Below are positions 1 through 6,864 of a stretch of DNA of 11,780 bases, piece after piece. Position 1 is the stretch's first letter; every line of letters starts with the position of its first letter. Made by a program: the position numbers and the translations under genes. The notes beneath the pieces were generated by a model, which searched no databases, had not been told where the DNA came from, and saw only the letters and a list, made by a program, of their open reading frames with translations. This stretch comes from Microthrixaceae bacterium (lineage in GTDB: Bacteria; Actinomycetota; Acidimicrobiia; Acidimicrobiales; Acidimicrobilacustridaceae), in assembly GCA_947455015.1 (NCBI GenBank), contig CANGMY010000028.1, positions 1 through 11,780 of the forward strand, written 5' to 3'.

Positions 1-1053
1 GTCCACACCAGGTGCATAGACCTCGATATCGAATGTGCGAGCCGACGAGTTACCAATGTCGCCGGTACACAGATCGAGCACTCGGTAGGTGAGTCCGAGT
101 GCGCCGATGAGGCCTTCGGCGCGGGCAAGAAGTTCTTCATGCAACGCCGGTGCTTGTTCCGGCGTGGCGTAGGCAAGGATCTCGACCTTGTCGAACTCAT
201 GAACGCGCAACAAGCCACGAGTGTCACGGCCAGCTGAACCGGCTTCACGACGGAAGCATGCGGTTTGTGCCATGAGACGCATCGGTAGATCGGCACCGCG
301 GAGGATTTCGTCACGAGCTAAGGATGTGAGCGGAACTTCAGCAGTGGGGATTGCCCAAAGATCATCGCGCTCGAGGTGATACGCGTCGTCGATGAACTTC
401 GGAAGGTGCCCGGTGCTCACCATCGTGTCGGTGAGGACGACCGTGGGCGGACGAACTTCTTCGAATGCATCGGCGTTGCGATCGAGTGCGACCTGACACA
501 ACGCACGCGACAAGGTTGCGCCTTGGCCACGGAACATCGTGAACATTGCGCCCGACATCTTCACGGCCCGTTCCAAGTCAAGAATGCCGAGTTCGGTACC
601 GATATCCCAGTGAGGAATGCGCTGATGCTCTGCCCACGCGAACGGGTCGTCGCCAACTCCGACGCGCTTCACTTCAACGTTGTCGGCCTCGCTCGCTCCA
701 TCGGGACAATCGGGCGAAGGAAGGTTGGGGATGTGCAGCAGAAGGTCGCGGATCTGCGCGCCGACCTCGTCGGCCGCGGCGGCAACCTCGCGCTCGCGAT
801 CTCCGAGTTGGCGGCTTTGTTCCTGCAGCGCTTCGGCCCCGGCGGTATCGCCATCCCGCCGCAACAGACCGACCTCTTTGGACAGACCATTGACCTGAGC
901 CCGCAGATCGTCACGCTCTGCCGAGATCTGACGGCTCTTTTCGTCGAGTTCAGCAACTTGAGCGAGGTCGCGCAGGGCGCCTTCGTCGCCACGACGGGCG
1001 AGCGAGGCGCGGACAGCGTCATAGTCAGAACGGATTCGGCGTACATCGATCAC
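1..1053 (-). CDS. serS: Seryl-tRNA synthetase, N-terminal 351 codons (3' end beyond window)
   Basis: This cytoplasmic class II aminoacyl-tRNA synthetase charges tRNA-Ser with serine using ATP. I translated the minus strand by eye from a GTG at 1053; the frame is open to base 1. Residues 1-105 form the charged helical N-terminal arm (opening IDVRRIRSDYDAVRASLARR) that family members use as a coiled coil to grip the tRNA long arm. The catalytic domain follows, with the TAE serine-binding motif near 237-239 and class II motif 2 at about 264-291 (ACFRREAGSAGRDTRGLLR, then HEFDKVE). The sequence stops at FDIEVYAPGVD, so about 70 residues, including motif 3, are missing compared with the usual length of about 420. 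No Shine-Dalgarno is visible before the GTG, and a promoter-like box lies 8 nt upstream, so the mRNA may be leaderless. It is divergent from the ABC transporter pair. Identification is secure; the start is likely. Confidence 0.95.
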   Translation of the reverse strand, partial: MIDVRRIRSDYDAVRASLARRGDEGALRDLAQVAELDEKSRQISAERDDLRAQVNGLSKEVGLLRRDGDTAGAEALQEQSRQLGDREREVAAAADEVGAQIRDLLLHIPNLPSPDCPDGASEADNVEVKRVGVGDDPFAWAEHQRIPHWDIGTELGILDLERAVKMSGAMFTMFRGQGATLSRALCQVALDRNADAFEEVRPPTVVLTDTMVSTGHLPKFIDDAYHLERDDLWAIPTAEVPLTSLARDEILRGADLPMRLMAQTACFRREAGSAGRDTRGLLRVHEFDKVEILAYATPEQAPALHEELLARAEGLIGALGLTYRVLDLCTGDIGNSSARTFDIEVYAPGVD

Positions 1054-1092
1054 GGTTCTGAACCGTAGTCGTCGGCCCGGTAGCGTCAGATC
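1054..1092. promoter_or_regulatory. Compact divergent promoter region between serS and the ABC pair
   Basis: Only 39 bp separate two divergent GTG starts. On the minus strand, CTGACG (1089-1084) and TACGGT (1067-1062) are spaced 16 bp apart, like -35 and -10 boxes, and the -10 lies 8 nt before the serS GTG. On the plus strand, TAGCGT (1081-1086) fits the actinobacterial TAnnnT -10 pattern and lies 6 nt before the ABC ATPase GTG; I see no convincing -35 for it. The plus -10 overlaps the minus -35. A perfect inverted repeat, ACGGTT-CTG-AACCGT (1052-1066), covers the serS start and -10. Neither gene has a Shine-Dalgarno, which fits leaderless transcripts, common in actinobacteria. The boxes are read by eye; transcription start sites are inferred. 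Confidence 0.45.
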
Positions 1093-2064
1093 GTGGTTTC
1101 CCCTGAGTCCCAACCAGCGATCGAGGTCACCGACCTCACCATTCGCTACGGCGATCGTGTTGCGGTCAATGCCCTGTCCTTTGTGGCCATGCCCGGACAG
1201 ATCACCGCCCTTCTCGGGCCCAATGGGGCGGGAAAGACCTCCACGGTCGAGACCCTCGAGGGCTATCGCCGCCCCACCTCAGGATCAGTGCGGGTACTCG
1301 GCCTCGATCCCGTTGCTGAACATCGCCAACTCGTCGCCCGCATCGGCGTGATGTTGCAGTCCGGTGGAGTGGCGACCGGCATGCGACCGGCAGAAGCGCT
1401 CCATCTCTTTGCGTCGTATTACGACGACCCCATCGATCCCGATGAACTTCTCGACCTCGTTGGTCTTGCTGATCACCGCTCCTCCACCTGGCGATCGATG
1501 TCCGGCGGCGAACAGCAGCGACTTTCGTTGGCCCTCGCCCTCGTTGGTCGGCCCGATGTTGCGTTCCTCGACGAACCAACAGCGGGGATCGACCCAGCTG
1601 GTCGTCAACTCATTCGACGAGTGATCGCTGATCTTCGCGATCGTGGTGTGGCGGTACTGCTCACGACGCACGATCTTGAGGAGGCCGAGAAACTCGCCGA
1701 CCACGTCGTCATCATCGATCACGGTGTTGTGCTTGCCGACGGAACTCCCACAGAACTGATGCGCGCCTCACAAGGCGACGATGTTCGATTCGGCGCACCT
1801 TCAGGACTCGATGTGTCATCGCTTGGCGAGCGCATCGGCGCTGTCGTCACCGAAGTCTCCCCCGGCGAATACCTCGTTGCTTCTGCGGCCACGCCATCGA
1901 TGGTTGCCGCGATCACCGGGTGGTTAGCCGAAAAAGATCTTCCGCTCGCTGATCTGCGCGCCGGTCGACAGCGACTTGAAGACGTCTTCATGCGACTCAC
2001 AGCCGATGCAAACGCGAACACACCTGCGCCTGTGTCCTCTCGTCGACGGAGGTCTCGTCGATGA
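1093..2064 (+). CDS. ABC-2 type exporter, ATP-binding protein (DrrA/CcmA-like)
   Basis: This 323-residue cytoplasmic ATPase powers an export-type ABC transporter together with the next gene. All nucleotide-binding motifs are present: Walker A GPNGAGKTS (42-50), Q-loop Gln89, signature MSGGEQQR (136-143), Walker B VAFLDEP (156-162) with catalytic Glu161, and the switch His193 (TTHD). A C-terminal region after about residue 215 ends in RQRLEDVFMRLT (292-303), typical of drug- or lipid-type ABC-2 ATPases, followed by an Arg-rich tail (SSRRRRSRR). The start is GTG with no Shine-Dalgarno but a -10-like box 6 nt upstream. The permease start overlaps its stop (ATGA). The substrate cannot be read from the sequence. 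Comparable pairs lie near cta genes in some actinobacteria, but a role in cytochrome biogenesis here is only a guess. Confidence 0.93.
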   Translation: MVSPESQPAIEVTDLTIRYGDRVAVNALSFVAMPGQITALLGPNGAGKTSTVETLEGYRRPTSGSVRVLGLDPVAEHRQLVARIGVMLQSGGVATGMRPAEALHLFASYYDDPIDPDELLDLVGLADHRSSTWRSMSGGEQQRLSLALALVGRPDVAFLDEPTAGIDPAGRQLIRRVIADLRDRGVAVLLTTHDLEEAEKLADHVVIIDHGVVLADGTPTELMRASQGDDVRFGAPSGLDVSSLGERIGAVVTEVSPGEYLVASAATPSMVAAITGWLAEKDLPLADLRAGRQRLEDVFMRLTADANANTPAPVSSRRRRSRR

Positions 2065-2789
2065 AAGCGTTTCTCTCCCAGACTCGATCCGAGTTGCGCC
2101 TCAGTCTTCGCAACGGCGAACAACTACTGGTCAACATCGCGATTCCGCTGCTACTGCTCGTGTTCTTCTCCGCGGTCAAAGTCTTGCCGATTCCTACTGG
2201 CGTCGAGAAACGTGTTGACTTCCTTGCTCCCGGAATCATTGCGCTCGCCGTGATGTCCAATGCGATGGTGGCACTCGCCATCAGTACCGGTTTTGAACGC
2301 CACTACAAAGTGCTGAAGCGACTCGGTGCGACGCCACTCGGCCGCGGTCGATGGGTTCTCGCAAAGATCGGCATGGTGAAGATTCTCCTCATCCTGCAGA
2401 TCGCCCTCATCGTGATCGCCGCGTTCCTTCTCGGTTGGAATCCCGGTGGCACTCCGTGGCTCGCAATTCCTGCAGTGATTCTTGGCGCCTTCGCATTCGG
2501 TGGAATCGGCCTACTGATGGCAGGAACACTCCGAGGAACCGTCACGCTCGCGCTTGCCAACGGCCTCTATCTCCTCTTGCTTTTGCTCGGCGGAATGATC
2601 ATTCCATTCAGTGAAATGCCCGGTTTCTTGGGGACAATCGGCAGAGTCCTGCCATCGGGAGCGCTCAGCCAAGTTCTGCAGTCGTGCCTTCGAAGTGGTG
2701 CACCGTCTGCTGGTTCGGCATGGATCATGCTTGCAGTGTGGGCAGTTCTCGCCCCACTCGCTGCAGTGAAGTTCTTCCGCTGGGAGTAA
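2061..2789 (+). CDS. ABC-2 type transporter permease
   Basis: This 242-residue inner-membrane permease partners the preceding ATPase. Six hydrophobic stretches fit the ABC-2 fold: about 23-43, 55-76, 104-126, 133-156, 161-182 and 219-237. The cytoplasmic loop FERHYKVLKRLGATPLGRGR (78-97) is the family hallmark, where a charged helix before 'LKRLxATPL' contacts the ATPase. The start is ATG in an ATGA overlap, with a clear GGAGG at 2048-2052 (8-nt spacer) inside the upstream gene, so the two are translationally coupled in one operon. The gene ends 9 bp before the convergent glycosyltransferase stop, leaving no room for an independent terminator. The exported substrate is unknown. Confidence 0.92.
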   Translation: MKAFLSQTRSELRLSLRNGEQLLVNIAIPLLLLVFFSAVKVLPIPTGVEKRVDFLAPGIIALAVMSNAMVALAISTGFERHYKVLKRLGATPLGRGRWVLAKIGMVKILLILQIALIVIAAFLLGWNPGGTPWLAIPAVILGAFAFGGIGLLMAGTLRGTVTLALANGLYLLLLLLGGMIIPFSEMPGFLGTIGRVLPSGALSQVLQSCLRSGAPSAGSAWIMLAVWAVLAPLAAVKFFRWE

Positions 2790-2798
2790 CGAAGTTCG

Positions 2799-4346
2799 TC
2801 ACGACATCGGGAGTGGAATCAACCGAAAGACCGTGACAGCGAATCCGGCCAAAACGTAAATCGCCAGAAGTGTCCATGCGACTGGTAAGGCGATACGAGG
2901 CAAGAGGAACAGCGCGACAAGCCAACTCCCGATCATCACGGCAATCGAAGTTTCGATTACTCGAGCCCACCAAACCGTTCGATTGTCGTGCGCTCCGGAA
3001 ATGAACTCAACTTCGCCGAAGTCCGAGAGCAGCGGTTTCGACGGTTGTTTGGCGCGCCCACCAATGGTGATGTCGTCGTTGGAACGTCCCCATTGTTCCG
3101 AGGTTCCGAATAACGCCCCCGCAAACGCGAACGTATACACCGTGTCGAGAAAGAGATTCAGAAACAACTCCGGTAGCACCACGACTGACGTGAGTAGTCC
3201 TCGCCACCCGCCTTTGCGCACCGACCAGGTTTGTTCGACCACATACGTAATTGCCACCGTCACCCAGAGAGGAACAAAGGCATCGACTCCGGCTCCAGAC
3301 GTCAATGCCATCACGAGTGTCACGACATAGAACGGCACGAAGACCACGCCGATATAGGTGAGCGCTTGTCGATAGATATAGGGGAACGTATGGCGTCGAA
3401 GACGGTGAGCAATGATGTTTTCGAGTGCACCTCGCTGCCAACGACGACGTTGTTGATACAACAATTTCCAGTTCGGCATCATCGCGGTGAACACCAAACA
3501 TTCCTGCGGAGAAATTGTCCGGTAACCAAGCGCTTTCAGACACAGCGTCAGTTCATTGTCTTCCGTAAGCGCCGACGTGTCGTACACGCCTTCTGAGCCA
3601 CCGTTATCGGGCAAGGTGCCAGTTCTTCGACCTTCAACCACTGCCCGGAGCGCCCCGACAGCAAAGACAGAACCTGTCCCCGTCATCACCAACGCGCGTC
3701 CTTGTCGTCGACCAAGATGACGCGCGTATCGCACGTACTCGTTGCTCTGGAGTTGGCGAACCATGTTCCAGTCATCGTCGTCTGCAGTGAAGATGCCCCC
3801 AACGCCACCGACGGGCTTTCCTTTTTGTTCACGCCACAGCCGTGTCGTGGTTGTGGCAATGAAATCCTCTGACAGTTGCGTGTCGGCATCCATCAACAAA
3901 ACCGCGTCACTCTCATCAAGCGTCGGCAAAATTTCCGCGAGCGCGAAATTGAGAGCACCTGCTTTTCGATGATGATTCCCGACGGTTTCCACGACCGATG
4001 CGCCGGCGGCCAACGCAACGGAGATCGTTCCATCCGTGCAATTGTCGGCAACCACGATCACTGCGTCGACTTGACGGGTTTGATTCGCAAGAGATCGCAA
4101 CGTACGTGCAAGACGATCTTCTTCGTTGTGAGCAGGAATGATGGCGATGACAAAGCGAACCAGGTCTGGCTGAGCGGTGACCTGTTCTCCAATCGGGCGC
4201 TCTCCCCGATTCAGTCGATGCGAAGGCTGCGGTACGAACCCCCGCACAATTTGTTGCGCAGACTCAAGAGGGGTCGCGACAGGACCATACCCACCGGATA
4301 CGGGATCAAAACTGGTACGAGGTGGTGTCGCTCCCGAATCACTCAA
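2799..4346 (-). CDS. Membrane-bound family 2 glycosyltransferase (processive/HasA-PgaC-like)
   Basis: This 515-residue GT2 enzyme is expected to transfer sugar from a nucleotide-sugar on the cytoplasmic face and possibly extrude a polymer. Motifs in order: the nucleotide-binding start IIPAHNEE (69-76), the metal-binding LMDADTQ (151-157), the catalytic-base TED (261-263) and the processive-type QRRRW (299-303). About five transmembrane segments follow (325-351, 356-374, 383-414, 461-483, 485-509), enough for a synthase channel. Unlike many hyaluronan or cellulose synthases there is no N-terminal membrane span, but a roughly 60-residue polar extension. The start is a TTG whose TTGAGTGA overlaps the stop of the upstream ANTAR gene by 8 bp; no Shine-Dalgarno is visible, so initiation probably depends on coupling. 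A GTG at codon 34 is an alternative. It is last in a three-gene operon. Donor and product are unknown. Confidence 0.88.
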   Translation of the reverse strand: MSDSGATPPRTSFDPVSGGYGPVATPLESAQQIVRGFVPQPSHRLNRGERPIGEQVTAQPDLVRFVIAIIPAHNEEDRLARTLRSLANQTRQVDAVIVVADNCTDGTISVALAAGASVVETVGNHHRKAGALNFALAEILPTLDESDAVLLMDADTQLSEDFIATTTTRLWREQKGKPVGGVGGIFTADDDDWNMVRQLQSNEYVRYARHLGRRQGRALVMTGTGSVFAVGALRAVVEGRRTGTLPDNGGSEGVYDTSALTEDNELTLCLKALGYRTISPQECLVFTAMMPNWKLLYQQRRRWQRGALENIIAHRLRRHTFPYIYRQALTYIGVVFVPFYVVTLVMALTSGAGVDAFVPLWVTVAITYVVEQTWSVRKGGWRGLLTSVVVLPELFLNLFLDTVYTFAFAGALFGTSEQWGRSNDDITIGGRAKQPSKPLLSDFGEVEFISGAHDNRTVWWARVIETSIAVMIGSWLVALFLLPRIALPVAWTLLAIYVLAGFAVTVFRLIPLPMS

Positions 4347-5097
4347 TCGGGTTCGCCAATAGTCGTGCTGCGTCGTAGGAAATGTCTCGATTCACAACCG
4401 ATGTCGCCACATCGATCAATCGCGTACCGGTGCGCTCGCCCGCTCGACGTAACTGCACAAAGGCTTCTTGTGCATCAATGCTGAATCGCTGGGAAAGAAC
4501 GCCTTTCGCCTGTTCGATGGTGTTGCGCTCTTCGACCACCAAGCGAAGCCGACGCGTGACAACAACTTCGTCTTCACGAGGGTCAGCCTGAAGCAATGCA
4601 ATCGTTGCGGCATCGGCCAATGCCTGGGCAACGGCCAACTCGTCAGCACGAATCGGTTGATTCGCAAACAAATTCAGTGCACCAACAACGATTCCGCGAG
4701 CCGCAAGAGGAACGGCATACACCGCGACATACCCCTGTTCGCGTGCTGCCGTTGCGAATCCGGGCCACGGACCGTTTGCAGAAAGCTCCGTGTCAACCAC
4801 CGCAGTTCCGGTCCGGCAGCATTGCAAACACGGTCCTTCAACGTTCTGCACTTGGAAGAGATCAAGTAAGTGCGCGGAGTGATTGGACGATCCAATGACC
4901 TCGAGTTCGCCCATCGGATCGATGACCAAAATCCCGCATGCGGCAACGGTCAATACCGTGACACATCGCTCGGCCAACATGGAAAACACTTCCACCATGT
5001 CTTTTCCATCGTTCACCGATCTCGCAAGATCAACGAACGCCGATGCCAATTTCGATGCATCAGGCAGATCAAACGTTGATTCAGTTGATGTCGTCAT
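4339..5097 (-). CDS. GAF-ANTAR domain regulator (second of the pair)
   Basis: This is a 252-residue soluble protein predicted to bind RNA and prevent transcription termination. An N-terminal GAF sensor (about 20-170) contains ILVIDPMGELEVIGSSN and the motif GPCLQCCRTG (88-97), a variant of the GPCxxxxRTG stretch common in actinobacterial GAF-ANTAR proteins, with three cysteines at 90, 93 and 94. A short linker leads to a classic ANTAR three-helix domain at about 183-237 (NTIEQAKGVL, then EAFVQLRRAGERTG and LIDVATSVVN). The ATG start overlaps the upstream regulator's stop as ATGA and has a good AGAGGA 6-7 nt before it. Its own stop overlaps the glycosyltransferase start by 8 bp. There is no receiver or kinase domain, so the signal must come through GAF. 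The domain calls are firm; the RNA target and ligand are unknown. Confidence 0.9.
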   Translation of the reverse strand: MTTSTESTFDLPDASKLASAFVDLARSVNDGKDMVEVFSMLAERCVTVLTVAACGILVIDPMGELEVIGSSNHSAHLLDLFQVQNVEGPCLQCCRTGTAVVDTELSANGPWPGFATAAREQGYVAVYAVPLAARGIVVGALNLFANQPIRADELAVAQALADAATIALLQADPREDEVVVTRRLRLVVEERNTIEQAKGVLSQRFSIDAQEAFVQLRRAGERTGTRLIDVATSVVNRDISYDAARLLANPIE

Positions 5098-5804
5098 TGC
5101 TCTTCCTCTTTATAGAACGCCAGCTCTCGAGAGATGACTGATCGTGCAACGGAGTTCACGGATTGTTCGTTGGAGTAGGCGTAGGCCCGCAAGCGAACCA
5201 GCGCTTCAATAATGGAAACATCGAGTTGCTCTGACACCATTCCGGCCGCAAGTTGAACTTGCGATTGATGAGTGATTCCTGGCGAAAACGCATCGGCAAG
5301 GTCACCAGGAGTTGCTCCCGCCTGTTCTTGTAGCAATGCCATCGTGGCGAGTGAGGCAAGCACTAAACCATCGGCGTATTCCGCGGCAGTGAGTTCGCCA
5401 GGTTCTCGGCGATACGCACTCATCACTCCAAGCCTGGCTTCACCCACACGCAGTGGAAAGGCGAAAACCGCCAACACATCGTGGCGAACTGCAACTGGCG
5501 CAAACGCTGGCCATTTCCGAAGGGATTCCGGTGAGGCCATATCGGGCGCCATCACCGGCGACAGGGAATCGATCGCCCGAAAGCTGGGGCCGTCGCCAAG
5601 GGAAAACTGTTGTTCATCAAGCGCCACCGCCGCGTCATCTGACCCTTCGATCCAACTTGTGGTGCGGTTGACGACAAGCGCAAGGCTGGCATCGTTTGCT
5701 GCGAGTAGTTCGGCAGCGACAACACAGACGCGTCGCCCTATCGGCAACGAAGAATCGATCTGTTCGATCTGCTCAGCTATCCGTCTCCACCGATCGCCGG
5801 TCAC
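5094..5804 (-). CDS. GAF-ANTAR domain regulator (first of the pair)
   Basis: This 236-residue cytoplasmic protein has the same architecture as its downstream neighbour but is a divergent paralogue. The GAF-like region covers about 20-160. At the spot where the neighbour has GPCLQCC, this protein has GDGPSFRAIDS (70-80), so the cysteines are absent. The ANTAR domain (about 177-228) contains LAAGMVSEQL, then IEALVRLRAYAYSN and VNSVARSVIS, the 'AAGMVSxQL' subtype. The start is GTG at 5804; the ATG two bases upstream runs straight into a stop. That ATG TGA ends a possible 12-codon leader peptide. No Shine-Dalgarno is convincing. It leads the operon with the second ANTAR gene and the GT2 gene. RNA-binding antitermination is known for the family; its targets here are not visible. 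Confidence 0.87.
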   Translation of the reverse strand: MTGDRWRRIAEQIEQIDSSLPIGRRVCVVAAELLAANDASLALVVNRTTSWIEGSDDAAVALDEQQFSLGDGPSFRAIDSLSPVMAPDMASPESLRKWPAFAPVAVRHDVLAVFAFPLRVGEARLGVMSAYRREPGELTAAEYADGLVLASLATMALLQEQAGATPGDLADAFSPGITHQSQVQLAAGMVSEQLDVSIIEALVRLRAYAYSNEQSVNSVARSVISRELAFYKEEEQ

Positions 5805-5839
5805 ATACTGCGATTCGTAGGACCCGGACGTGCTGTCAT
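5801..5839 (-). CDS. Possible 12-codon leader peptide upstream of the first ANTAR gene
   Basis: An ATG at 5839 opens a frame reading MTARPGPTNRSM and stops at a TGA overlapping the GTG start of the ANTAR gene (ATGTGA). The ATG follows a TACGGT box by 6 nt, so a leaderless transcript beginning at this ATG is conceivable; the intervening GAAGAA could alternatively act as a weak ribosome site. A ribosome ending here would be placed to restart at the GTG, which lacks its own Shine-Dalgarno. Such a short frame can occur by chance. Confidence 0.25.
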   Translation of the reverse strand: MTARPGPTNRSM

Positions 5840-5845
5840 TTCTTC

Positions 5846-5851
5846 ACCGTA
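5846..5851 (-). promoter_or_regulatory. Candidate -10 box for the ANTAR-ANTAR-GT2 operon
   Basis: The minus strand reads TACGGT, identical to the candidate serS -10 box at 1067-1062 and matching TAnnnT. It lies 6 nt upstream of the leader ATG and 41 nt upstream of the ANTAR GTG. An 8-bp palindrome, CTCGCGAG (5852-5859), abuts it on the -35 side. No good -35 hexamer was found. Function is inferred only. Confidence 0.3.
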
Positions 5852-5885
5852 CTCGCGAGCAAAGCGGAAACGCCTGCTTCAGACC

Positions 5886-5900
5886 AACCTGCAACAGGTT
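5886..5900 (-). terminator. Short hairpin between ctaG and the ANTAR operon (weak terminator candidate)
   Basis: A perfect 6-bp inverted repeat, AACCTG-TTG-CAGGTT on the minus strand, starts 20 nt after the ctaG stop. It has no following U-run, so it is not a canonical intrinsic terminator. It may slow or trim the oxidase transcript, or act as an operator for the downstream operon. The whole gap between ctaG and the ANTAR gene is 115 bp (5805-5919), and I see nothing else in it beyond the promoter-like box, palindrome and leader frame. Confidence 0.25.
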
Positions 5901-5919
5901 CACACCAGTGCCGCTCCTG

Positions 5920-6837
5920 TTAGTCGGTGTGTGGTGCCGCCGTTCGCGGCGCGTCAACCGGTGAACCATCAAGACCACCGTGCTCGCCTTCTTCCCATTC
6001 GAGAATCTCGCGTTCGGAAAGGGAAAGACCCTGACGTTCCGCTTCTTGATGACGCGCCGCCCACCGAAAGAACATGCTGGCGATAATCGCCCACAAGTAA
6101 ATGGTTTCCAGCACTTTCATGATCATGCCGGCCGCAATTTGGTCGTCCATGACCGAAATTCCCCACAACCGAACCGGTTGGTCGTAGGAGCTGTACACCG
6201 GGTCGCCGGCGTTCACGAGCCACGCGGCAGGAAGTGTGGGAATGATCGACTGCGCAAACAAATACACCATCTGTGCGGGCAACGACAGCCGCAATTCCGG
6301 CCACGGCCCACAAACCGGTAACCACATCAACAACGCCGTGAGCACAAAGATCACATGCGCGCCGAAATGAAATGGTCCGTTTGTGGTCGCGGTGTTGACG
6401 AAGACCTGCCAGTGACTCAAAAGATTCCAGGCGTTAAAAATGCCCCAAGCCAATACGGGCTTGGCAAGGAATCGAATGACGTGCCAGGTGCGCCCGTCGG
6501 AACGCACCAACAATTCAGCCAACCAACTTGGACAGGACAACAAGAACAGGGGCGGAACCACAAGCGTCAGCAGTAGATGCTGGAACATGTGTCCTGAATA
6601 CAGCCGTTGCTCGGCAATGTCATGCAGTGGCCACACCGTTGCTGCGGTCATGAATGCCAACGCCGCCCAGAACGACACAACTTGGCGTCGGCTCACAATC
6701 TGTGTCCCCGGTTCGACCACCTTCGGGCCAATCACACGCGCGACGTAGATGCCCCCGCACGCGATCGCGAAAACGAGTCCCCAAACTTCCCAATGGGGAG
6801 TAAACGATGGGAACTCGCCCGCAATCATTTGCGTCAT
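5920..6837 (-). CDS. ctaG: Cytochrome c oxidase assembly protein, caa3-type CtaG family
   Basis: This 305-residue multi-spanning membrane protein belongs to the bacterial caa3_CtaG family, which supports maturation of the oxidase and probably its copper delivery; it is unrelated to the Cox11-type protein that shares the name. Hydrophobic spans lie at about 17-35, 53-70, 86-103, 126-140, 157-178, 188-207 and 237-258. Conserved histidine positions are visible: GHMFQHLLL (82-90), Leu-Ser-His141-Trp and HFGAH (157-161). The C-terminal tail after 260 is polar and acidic (REILEWEEGEHGG). The start is ATG at 6837, because a stop lies three codons upstream in frame; Met4 is a possible alternative. 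There is no Shine-Dalgarno, and a 7-bp inverted repeat sits directly before the start. It is last in the oxidase operon, 27 bp after the subunit IV gene. Confidence 0.88.
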   Translation of the reverse strand: MTQMIAGEFPSFTPHWEVWGLVFAIACGGIYVARVIGPKVVEPGTQIVSRRQVVSFWAALAFMTAATVWPLHDIAEQRLYSGHMFQHLLLTLVVPPLFLLSCPSWLAELLVRSDGRTWHVIRFLAKPVLAWGIFNAWNLLSHWQVFVNTATTNGPFHFGAHVIFVLTALLMWLPVCGPWPELRLSLPAQMVYLFAQSIIPTLPAAWLVNAGDPVYSSYDQPVRLWGISVMDDQIAAGMIMKVLETIYLWAIIASMFFRWAARHQEAERQGLSLSEREILEWEEGEHGGLDGSPVDAPRTAAPHTD

Positions 6838-6838
6838 C

Positions 6839-6859
6839 GTCGGTCAATCATGGACCGAC
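6839..6859 (-). promoter_or_regulatory. Intercistronic hairpin abutting the ctaG start
   Basis: The inverted repeat GTCGGTC (6839-6845) and GACCGAC (6853-6859) is perfect over 7 bp, with a 7-nt loop. It fills most of the 27-bp gap between the subunit IV stop and the ctaG ATG, ending 1 nt from that ATG. In the mRNA it would occupy the normal ribosome-binding position. It may lower CtaG synthesis relative to the structural subunits or mark an RNA processing site. The pairing is seen directly; the function is inferred. Confidence 0.4.
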
Positions 6860-6864
6860 CGGCC

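Noticed and set aside
376..1068. A 230-codon plus-strand frame opposite serS
   Set aside because: It is fully antisense to a convincing seryl-tRNA synthetase, has no recognisable domain, and its composition is what the reverse reading of serS codons gives.
3876..4484. A 202-codon plus-strand frame opposite the GT2 and ANTAR genes
   Set aside because: It spans the junction of two well-supported minus-strand genes and shows no domain; it is a shadow frame.
5886..5900. ANTAR target RNA motif downstream of ctaG
   Set aside because: The stem is 6 bp with a 3-nt loop; known ANTAR targets have two neighbouring stems with 6-nt loops, which I could not find here.
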